Below are positions 1 to 4,905 of a DNA stretch of 23,041 bases, in pieces. Source of the stretch: a virus. The first letter of the stretch is position 1. Every line of letters starts with the position of its first letter. The translations under genes were made by a program, and so were the position numbers. The notes below the pieces were generated by a model, which made no database searches, was not told where the DNA came from, and worked only from the letters and a program-made list of their open reading frames with translations. The stretch covers positions 1-23,041 of IMG/VR virus record IMGVR_UViG_3300025872_003212; one strand, given 5' to 3'.

Positions 1-360
1 GAAAAAATCCTGAAAAATGGAATAATTCTATTGGAGATAATCATTGGACTAAATCTGCAGATAAGGAATATCTTAAGCAATTTGCTAAGCATCTTCCGAT
101 ATTATCGGGTGATTCTAATCATATGAAGAATCCTGAAGTTGCTAAGAAAGTTTCTAAGTGGAGACAAGGAAAAAATATAGAACCTTGGATTGTTGCTGAT
201 GAAATCTATGAAATATGGATTACATCTGGCAAACCCAAACCCACAGCTAAAGCGTGGGCAATGAAAACTAATTTTCCTCATTATTCACTTAGGTCTATGG
301 TTGCTTCATTTTTAGAAGGTTGGATACCTTATGAAGATGAAGAATGGATTTCATGGAAGG
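1..360 (+). ncRNA. 3' end of a putative first psbA intron (core not visible)
   Basis: D1 similarity starts abruptly at I78 (codon 362-364). G360 would be the terminal G of a group I intron, and C361 would complete the codon for I77, so the preceding exon would end in AT with a final U, as group I introns require. No P7 pair (GACTA/TAGTC, present in all three downstream introns) is seen in this stretch. If this is an intron, its core lies upstream and the endonuclease ORF fills a 3' peripheral loop. An endonuclease gene inserted without an intron, leaving psbA disrupted, is the alternative. Confidence 0.45.
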
Positions 361-377
361 CATCTCTGGTGCCGTAG
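3..377 (+). CDS. Homing endonuclease, C-terminal part (5' end outside window)
   Basis: The reading frame is open from the left edge, so the real start lies upstream; the ATG at 123 is only internal. The visible 124 residues contain two short G-D-N/S-H repeats (GDNHWTK, then [16 protein letters not shown]) resembling the NUMOD-type DNA-binding repeats of phage GIY-YIG and HNH homing endonucleases. A helix-rich C-terminus follows, ending [15 protein letters not shown]. No catalytic motif lies inside the window. The stop TAG (375-377) falls inside psbA exon 2, read in another frame, so the gene overlaps the exon by about 17 nt. By position it is inferred to sit in, or next to, a first psbA intron. 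The endonuclease class cannot be decided from this fragment. Confidence 0.7.
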   Translation, partial: KNPEKWNNSIGDNHWTKSADKEYLKQFAKHLPILSGDSNHMKNPEVAKKVSKWRQGKNIEPWIVADEIYEIWITSGKPKPTAKAWAMKTNFPHYSLRSMVASFLEGWIPYEDEEWISWKASLVP

Positions 378-775
378 TACCGAGTTCAAATGCTATTGGA
401 TTGCATCTCTATAATCTTTGGGATGCTGCTTCTATTGATGAAGCACTTTATAATGGTTGGGCATATCAAGCAGTGGTATTTCACTTTTTGATTGGTGTTT
501 GGTGCTATCTTGGTCGTGAGTGGGAACTCTCATTTAGACTCGGGATGCGTCCTTGGATTGCAGTTGCTTATAGTGCTCCTGCTATTGCTGCTACTGCTGT
601 ATTTCTAATTTATCCTTTTGGACAAGGTTCGTTTTCAGATGGAATGCCTCTAGGTATTTCCGGTACTTTTAATTATATGCTTGTATTTTCTGCAGAGCAT
701 AATATTCTTATGAATCCTCTGCATATGCTTGGAGTTGCTGGTGTTTTTGGAGGAAGTCTTTTCTCCGCAATGCAT
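361..775 (+). other. psbA: psbA exon 2 (D1 residues 78-215)
   Basis: This exon encodes the lumenal and membrane segments from I78 to H215, including the Y161/H190 pair, D170 and the P680 ligand H198. It ends exactly after the CAT codon for H215, a non-haem-iron ligand. The 3' boundary is supported by a P1 pairing of GCAT with GTGC at 784-787, with the expected U775-G784 wobble. The 5' boundary at 361 is inferred from protein similarity only. Confidence 0.85.
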
Positions 776-2593
776 AGGGAACTGTGCCCTTGCTGAGTAA
801 TCAGTAAGTGAAAATCGGGTGAACTGCTGGAAACCTAAGTTACTAAAATGTTACTTGACTTATATAAATAACTCTGGTAACATAAACTTTATGACCAACG
901 ATTACTTATCTTTTATTGAGGAATGTAAATCAAAAACATATCCTCCCAATACTTATCTTGAAGAACACCATATTGTCCCAAAACATGATGGTGGTCTTGA
1001 TAATCCAGAAAATCTTATTTCACTATCTTTTGAAGACCACATACTCGCACATAAAATAAGGTACGATGTATACAGTCAAGTATATGATTTAGCAGCATAT
1101 AACTTGATGTGTGGTTTTGATAGTGAAGGTTGGAGACTTCTTAGAGTTGAAGGTGCTTATAAAACACACGAAGTACTAAGATTATCCAAGAAAAACTTTT
1201 GGAATTCTGATTATCAAAAAGAGATGTCTGCTCGTTCTGTGAAGTCTGAATATGCTATGAAAATGAGAAGTATTGGTGGTAAAGTGGGAGGTAAAAATAG
1301 AAACAAAAATGTTGCTATTACTTCTACAGATAAGTACATTTTTTCTTTCAATAAGATTGAAACAATTTGTATAATAAATTGTGAAACTGGTGGTGAGGTT
1401 TTGGATGAACTACAAAAAATAGTTCCAATCAAAAACTTCAAGAGAGTTACTCCTCTTTTAAAAGGTGAAAGAAAAACTGCTTATTATTGGTCTTGTAAAA
1501 AAGTTTAGTAATATGGTAATCAGCATCCAAGTCTTGAGTACACTCAAGAAAGGTTCAGAGACTACCTGAGGGGTTTAGTCCCCTTAATAACAGGTTTAAG
1601 TGCCCGACAACCTAATAAAATAGGTTGATGATATAGTCCACACCTTATGAAAATAAGGAATAGAGGTGGGTTCCCTCGTAACCTCCTCACTGGTTCGTGA
1701 AACCACCGAAAATGAATCCCAGAACTATGGATACAAGTTCGGTCAAGAAGAAGAGACCTATAACATCGTTGCCGCACATGGTTACTTTGGTCGTCTTATC
1801 TTCCAGTACGCATCATTTAACAACTCTCGTTCACTGCACTTCTTCCTTGCTGCTTGGCCAGTAATTGGAATTTGGTGTGCTGCTATGGGAATTGCCGTTT
1901 CATCTTTCAATTTGAATGGTCTAAATTTTAATCAGAGTATTCTTGATTCTCAAGGTCGTGTAATTAAAACTTGGGCTGACTTATTGAATGGTGCTAATCT
2001 TGGTATGGAAGTGATTTCTTAAATGTAGTCACCCTGGAATAGGAATATTCCTTGACAAACTGGGTTAAACGGGGAAACTCTCAAGTAGACAATCCCGTAC
2101 CAATCCGAAGAGGACATAGGTTCTTCGGCAGGTCTAACGACTAGGTAGTGAGTTCCAACAATAATCTACCCACGAATGCCCAGCATCCAGAACGGATGAA
2201 GAGATAGTCTGGTCTTACTGGCGACAGTAAGAAGTAAAGGATAAAGAACCTTTACGATAACAAAAACGGCATGAACGCAACGCCCATTATGAAAATGGTG
2301 GCTTCATCAAGTAATTGATGAATGAAAATCGGATGAATTGCTGGAACCCCTCCAAAATATAAGGGCAATCAGCATCCAAGCCTCAAACGAACTTTTGAGG
2401 AAGGTTCAACGACTAGGTGGTTTAGGAAGCGTCCTATGTAATACACCATTAGCGTCCGACAACCTAACAAGGTTGATGATATAGTCTTCTCCATAAGAAT
2501 GGTAAACTTATGGGTTCAGAGAATTTTCCGCTAGATTTGGCCGCAGTAGATGCAACTCCTGTTGCTCTTATGACTGCCCCTACAATCGGTTGA
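361..2593 (+). CDS. psbA: Photosystem II D1 protein, split by group I introns (5' exon outside window)
   Basis: D1 is the photosystem II reaction-centre core protein; cyanophages carry it to replace the fast-turning host protein during infection. Joining 361-775, 1669-2015, 2269-2287 and 2522-2593 gives one continuous frame of 283 codons plus stop, matching D1 residues 78-360 without gap or insertion. Key residues are present: E130 (the high-light type), Y161, D170, E189, H190, H198, H215, H332, E333, H337, D342 and A344. The 16 residues after A344 are the usual C-terminal extension removed by CtpA. The 5' part (residues 1-77) is outside the window. The in-frame stops that break the ORF all fall inside predicted introns, so the gene is judged functional if splicing works. 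A sigma70-like promoter and a terminator follow directly downstream. Confidence 0.95.
863..870 (+). promoter_or_regulatory. Late-type phage promoter inside the intron
   Basis: The sequence TATAAATA is an exact match to the T4 late promoter consensus. It lies 20 nt before the ATG of the intron-encoded HNH gene, so transcription starting a few bases downstream would give a short leader for that ORF alone. In T4 the td intron endonuclease I-TevI is also expressed from a late promoter inside its intron. Confidence 0.6.
891..1508 (+). CDS. Intron-encoded HNH homing endonuclease
   Basis: The 205-residue protein has a compact HNH motif near its N-terminus: [12 protein letters not shown] (24-35), N41, then H50 and H54 in [12 protein letters not shown]. 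Such enzymes cut intronless alleles of the host gene so that the intron is copied in. The rest is lysine-rich and includes [13 protein letters not shown], a likely DNA-binding segment. An upstream in-frame GTG at 819 would extend it, but that lies in conserved intron core, so the ATG at 891 was chosen; it also follows the late-type promoter at 863. No strong ribosome binding site is seen. The natural target is expected to be uninterrupted psbA around codon 215 (inference). Confidence 0.9.
   Translation: MTNDYLSFIEECKSKTYPPNTYLEEHHIVPKHDGGLDNPENLISLSFEDHILAHKIRYDVYSQVYDLAAYNLMCGFDSEGWRLLRVEGAYKTHEVLRLSKKNFWNSDYQKEMSARSVKSEYAMKMRSIGGKVGGKNRNKNVAITSTDKYIFSFNKIETICIINCETGGEVLDELQKIVPIKNFKRVTPLLKGERKTAYYWSCKKV
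1669..2015 (+). other. psbA: psbA exon 3 (D1 residues 216-330 plus two bases of codon 331)
   Basis: The exon starts [14 protein letters not shown] and runs through the QB-site region, including [11 protein letters not shown] with H272, to LGMEV. It ends within codon 331 (AT|G, Met). The 3' site after U2015 is supported by P1: GTGAT pairs with GTCAC at 2028-2032, with a U2015-G2028 wobble. A GTG at 1666-1668 could look like a start codon but belongs to the intron end. Confidence 0.93.
2016..2268 (+). ncRNA. ORF-less group I intron in psbA codon 331, td-like
   Basis: P1 is five base pairs (2011-2015 with 2028-2032). P10 is four: guide 2023-2026 (ATGT) with the 3' exon GCAT at 2269-2272. P7 is GACTA (2139-2143) with TAGTC (2205-2209). 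A hairpin GTAAAGG/CCTTTAC (2234-2240 with 2249-2255) lies near the 3' end. The core stretch 2084-2098 (AGTAGACAATCCCGT) matches what I recall of the T4 td intron core, and ACGGG/CCCGT pair as expected there, suggesting subgroup IA2. At 253 nt it is near minimal size and encodes no protein. Confidence 0.9.
2269..2287 (+). other. psbA: psbA exon 4, a 19-nt micro-exon (D1 M331-H337)
   Basis: One base completes the M331 codon, followed by CAT GAA CGC AAC GCC CAT for H332, E333, R334, N335, A336 and H337. H332, E333 and H337 are direct ligands of the oxygen-evolving Mn4Ca cluster. Both boundaries are set by P1/P10 pairings of the flanking introns and by exact frame continuity with the exons on each side. 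Confidence 0.9.
2288..2521 (+). ncRNA. ORF-less group I intron in psbA after H337
   Basis: P1 pairs exon CCAT (2284-2287) with GTGG (2298-2301), with a U2287-G2298 wobble. P10 pairs guide GAAAAT (2291-2296) with ATTTTC (2523-2528) of the next exon. P7 is GACTA (2411-2415) with TAGTC (2482-2486). G2521 is the terminal G. The core matches the intron at 776-1668: 23 of 26 bases around 2323-2348 versus 809-834, and all 14 bases at 2367-2380 versus 1518-1531. It is therefore a relative of that intron lacking the endonuclease gene. Confidence 0.9.
2522..2593 (+). other. psbA: psbA exon 5 (D1 residues 338-360 and stop)
   Basis: The exon encodes [17 protein letters not shown] and then TAPTIG. D342 and the C-terminal carboxylate of A344 are manganese/calcium ligands; residues 345-360 form the extension cut off during maturation. 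The stop is TGA at 2591-2593. Without splicing this exon would not be translated in frame. Confidence 0.95.
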
Positions 2594-2617
2594 TAACAAC
2601 TGAATAACTGATATAAT
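2590..2617 (+). promoter_or_regulatory. Sigma70-like promoter at the end of psbA
   Basis: TTGATA (2590-2595) and TATAAT (2612-2617) are separated by 16 nt. The -35 overlaps the psbA stop codon. Initiation is expected around 2624, inside the terminator hairpin and about 20 nt before the next start codon. It would give the small membrane proteins and talC-zwf-gnd an early, host-RNA-polymerase transcript independent of psbA. Confidence 0.5.
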
Positions 2618-2618
2618 T

Positions 2619-2643
2619 AGAGGGTGTAACAACCCTCTTTTTT
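2619..2643 (+). terminator. Rho-independent terminator after psbA
   Basis: A perfect 7-bp stem, AGAGGGT (2619-2625) with ACCCTCT (2632-2638), has a 6-nt loop and runs into six T residues (2638-2643). The T run touches the ATG of the next small gene. Confidence 0.85.
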
Positions 2644-2766
2644 ATGTCTCATAACCCCCAACACGAACCAATGCCCAACTGGGTCATCTGGGCAGGAATA
2701 GGTCTAATGGGATTCACAGTTCTTATCTTTGTTGCATTTACTCTGGGTCAAATCTACTGGGGATAA
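2644..2766 (+). CDS. Small single-span membrane protein, 40 aa, unrecognised
   Basis: The product starts MSHNPQHEPMPNWVIW and has one hydrophobic segment (about residues 13-36) ending LGQIYWG. The polar N-terminus and single span resemble the low-molecular-weight photosystem subunits in build, and the gene sits next to psbA, but I cannot match it to a named Psb, Psa or Pet protein. The ATG directly follows the T run of the terminator and has no clear Shine-Dalgarno. A shorter form could start at M10. It is likely real because the codon pattern is phage-like and the next small ORF follows four bases later. Confidence 0.65.
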   Translation: MSHNPQHEPMPNWVIWAGIGLMGFTVLIFVAFTLGQIYWG

Positions 2767-2770
2767 TAAG

Positions 2771-2845
2771 ATGCTATTCATTCTCTCTGTTTTCATAATC
2801 TTTGGACTCTTCCTTTTCATAATGTCTATTACACAAGATCTTTAA
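2771..2845 (+). CDS. Possible 24-aa membrane microprotein
   Basis: A very short ORF encodes MLFILSVFIIFGLFLF followed by IMSITQDL, almost entirely one transmembrane helix. It begins four bases after the previous small membrane gene. GGATAATAAG just before the ATG could act as a weak ribosome binding site. Its size makes chance occurrence possible, but the hydrophobic composition and tight spacing favour a real gene. No function can be assigned. Confidence 0.45.
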   Translation: MLFILSVFIIFGLFLFIMSITQDL

Positions 2846-2865
2846 TATCTTCAAATCATAACATT

Positions 2866-2896
2866 TTGCAGACAGTCAAAAATAACTTCTTATAAT
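2866..2896 (+). promoter_or_regulatory. Weak candidate promoter before talC
   Basis: A perfect -10 hexamer TATAAT is at 2891-2896. The best -35 candidate, TTGCAG (2866-2871), is 19 nt away, longer than ideal. Initiation just after 2900 would exclude the ATG at 2902 and support the talC start at 2920. Confidence 0.3.
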
Positions 2897-2919
2897 TACT
2901 AATGAGTTCTTATACTTAT

Positions 2920-3570
2920 ATGAAGATCTTTTTAGACACAGCAGATGTTTCACTTATTGGTTCAGCATACGACACAGGATTAATAGATGGAGTCACTACA
3001 AATCCCACTCTAATCCTTAAAAGTGGTAGACAACTTCAAGAAGTTATTACAGAAATCTCAACAGCATTTCCAGAACTAAAAAGCATTTCGGCAGAAGTCG
3101 TTGCAGATACTGCAGAAGAAATGCAATCTCAAGCAAAAAACTATTATACAATTTCACCAGCAGTTACAATTAAGGTTCCTTGTACTGTTGAAGGACTCAA
3201 AGCATGTAAGTTTCTTTCGGATAAAGGAATTCAAACCAATGTAACTTTGGTGTTCTCAGTTGCACAGGCAATTCTAGCATCCAAAGCAGGAGCAACATTC
3301 ATTTCTCCATTCGTAGGTCGTTGGATGGATAATTCTGTGGATGGCATTGAACTTATCAAGAACATTCGTAAGGCATTTGACTATTCTTATATTCCCACAC
3401 AAATTCTTGCAGCATCTCTTCGTGATGTAAGACAGGTAGAACAATCTTTTCTTGTCGGTGCTGATGTGGTTACAATTCCTCCTATTGTATTTTGGTCAAT
3501 GTATAAGAATATTCTCACGGAAAAAGGTATTGAACAGTTCAATAAGGATTGGGCAGAAGTAACTAAATGA
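2920..3570 (+). CDS. talC: Transaldolase (TalC / fructose-6-phosphate aldolase family)
   Basis: Transaldolase moves a three-carbon dihydroxyacetone unit between sugar phosphates in the pentose phosphate pathway; the small TalC form is a hallmark of cyanophages. At 216 aa the length fits the small family. Motifs are MKIFLDTAD (1-9), GVTTNPT (24-30), the Schiff-base lysine K85 in VTIKVPCTVEGLKA, FSVAQA (112-117), SPFVGRW (129-135) and ILAASLR (162-168). The start at 2920 was preferred over ATG 2902 because family members begin MKIFLDTAD. Its TGA overlaps the zwf ATG (ATGA), indicating translational coupling. With zwf and gnd it would steer host carbon toward NADPH and ribose-5-phosphate during infection. 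Confidence 0.95.
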   Translation: MKIFLDTADVSLIGSAYDTGLIDGVTTNPTLILKSGRQLQEVITEISTAFPELKSISAEVVADTAEEMQSQAKNYYTISPAVTIKVPCTVEGLKACKFLSDKGIQTNVTLVFSVAQAILASKAGATFISPFVGRWMDNSVDGIELIKNIRKAFDYSYIPTQILAASLRDVRQVEQSFLVGADVVTIPPIVFWSMYKNILTEKGIEQFNKDWAEVTK

Positions 3571-4895
3571 AAAATATTATAATCTTCGGTGCAACAGGTG
3601 ACCTCTGTCGTAGGAAACTCATCTCTGCACTGTATGAACTTCATAAGAAACAACTACTTCCAGATGATTATGTAATTACTGGAGCATCAAGAACGGCACA
3701 TACAAAAGAGTCTTGGTTACAAACCTTGGGTTCTTATTCAGAAGACTTTATTCGTCGTTTGAATTATGTTCAATGTGACCTCTCGAATGCTGAAAGTTTG
3801 AAGAAACTGAATCCTGGTGAGGATGTAACCTTCTTTCTTTCAGTTCCACCTGAACGATATGGTGATGCGGTATTAAGTCTCAAATCCACTGGATATTTGG
3901 ATGACCCTGAAACAAGTCGGGTGATTATTGAAAAACCTTTTGGATATGATTTGACATCCGCAGAAGAACTACAGCAAATTGTTTCGGATAATCTTCGAGA
4001 GAAACAGGTTTATCGTATTGACCATTATCTAGGAAAGGATACCGTCAATAATATTCTTGCAACTCGATTTAGTAATATTCTTCTTGAACCATTATGGAAT
4101 CGTGATTATGTCGAAGAAGTTCAAATCTTTGCAACCGAAACAATTGGTTGTGAAGGTCGAGCACAGTATTATGAGACTGCTGGTGCTGTTCGTGATATGT
4201 TGCAGAATCATATGTTGCAACTTCTAGCACTGATTGCAATGGAGGCACCTTGTAAGAATAATGCCAAAGAAATCCGCAGAGAAAAGGTTAAGGTTCTTTC
4301 TGCCGCACGACTAGGAACTAAACTGGTCTGTGGACAATATGATGAATATAAGAATGAAAAAGGAGTTGAACTGAATACACAAACTCCAACCTTTGTTGCT
4401 GGAGACATTTACATTGATAACTGGAGATGGCAGGGAGTTCCATTTTACTTTATGACGGGAAAGAAACTTCCTGTGAGTTGTGTTGAGGTTGTCATCAAAC
4501 TCAAATCACCTCCAGTTAGATTATTTGAAGGTCATTCTTATAATGACCGTATTGTAATGAGATTTCAACCTGACCCTCACTTTGATATTCAAATTGATAT
4601 TAAGTCACCTGGTCTTGATGATAAAATTGAAACTGCAATTCTGAAGCACAACTATCCAGAAGGTGCTATTGACGGATACGTGAAATTGTTCTATGATGCC
4701 ATTCACAAAGACCAATCTCACTTTGTTCATTCAGAGGAAGTATTAGAATCTTGGAGAATTGTGAATGACCTTCTTTGTGTGGGTAATTCCTGTCCAGTGA
4801 ATACAAGACCTTATACTTATTATTCTGGTTCTTGGGGTCCGGTGAATGAAGTTCAAAAAATTACTCAATGGGATTATCCCTTAAAACTCGTATAG
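3567..4895 (+). CDS. zwf: Glucose-6-phosphate 1-dehydrogenase
   Basis: This enzyme oxidises glucose-6-phosphate to 6-phosphogluconolactone and makes NADPH, the entry step of the oxidative pentose phosphate pathway. The 442-aa protein has the nucleotide-binding GATGDLCRRKL (8-18), EKPFG (122-126), the substrate-site signature RIDHYLGKD (150-158) and the conserved ETIGCEGRAQYYE with AGAVRDMLQNH. It is about 60 residues shorter than typical bacterial enzymes, as expected for a phage version. It overlaps talC by 4 nt. The gnd ATG follows after 10 nt, preceded by AGGAGAA, a good ribosome binding site. Confidence 0.97.
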   Translation: MKNIIIFGATGDLCRRKLISALYELHKKQLLPDDYVITGASRTAHTKESWLQTLGSYSEDFIRRLNYVQCDLSNAESLKKLNPGEDVTFFLSVPPERYGDAVLSLKSTGYLDDPETSRVIIEKPFGYDLTSAEELQQIVSDNLREKQVYRIDHYLGKDTVNNILATRFSNILLEPLWNRDYVEEVQIFATETIGCEGRAQYYETAGAVRDMLQNHMLQLLALIAMEAPCKNNAKEIRREKVKVLSAARLGTKLVCGQYDEYKNEKGVELNTQTPTFVAGDIYIDNWRWQGVPFYFMTGKKLPVSCVEVVIKLKSPPVRLFEGHSYNDRIVMRFQPDPHFDIQIDIKSPGLDDKIETAILKHNYPEGAIDGYVKLFYDAIHKDQSHFVHSEEVLESWRIVNDLLCVGNSCPVNTRPYTYYSGSWGPVNEVQKITQWDYPLKLV

Positions 4896-4905
4896 GAGAA
4901 AACGT

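Larger units (their letters stand above)
776..1668 (+). ncRNA. Group I intron in psbA after H215, carrying an HNH endonuclease ORF
   Basis: The 5' site follows U775; the internal guide G784-C787 (GUGC) pairs with exon GCAU to form P1. The adjacent guide bases 777-783 (GGGAACT) pair with all of the first seven bases of the next exon (GGTTCCC, 1669-1675), giving a strong P10 and fixing the 3' site after G1668. P7 is formed by GACTA (1560-1564) and TAGTC (1634-1638). The ORF at 891-1508 sits between the P4-like region (809-835) and the P7 region. Removing it leaves an intron of ordinary size. The intron closely resembles the one at 2288-2521. Confidence 0.9.

Noticed and set aside
344-796. An independent 150-aa ORF starting at ATG 344
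   Set aside because: It is psbA exon 2 read through the intron boundaries; residues before I78 and after H215 do not match D1 and come from intron sequence.
819-890. GTG 819 as start of the intron endonuclease
   Set aside because: The extra segment lies in conserved intron core shared with the ORF-less intron at 2288-2521; ATG 891 follows the late-type promoter.
1214-1441. Minus-strand ORF inside the intron endonuclease gene
   Set aside because: It is a shadow of the HNH gene with low-complexity composition and no start signals.
361-2593. psbA as a pseudogene broken by stops and frameshifts
   Set aside because: Every break coincides with a group I intron whose P1 and P10 pairings fit the exon ends, and the joined exons give intact D1 with all key residues in the region seen.
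2902-2919. ATG 2902 as talC start
   Set aside because: It adds MSSYTY before the family N-terminus MKIFLDTAD and lies only 5 nt after a -10 element.
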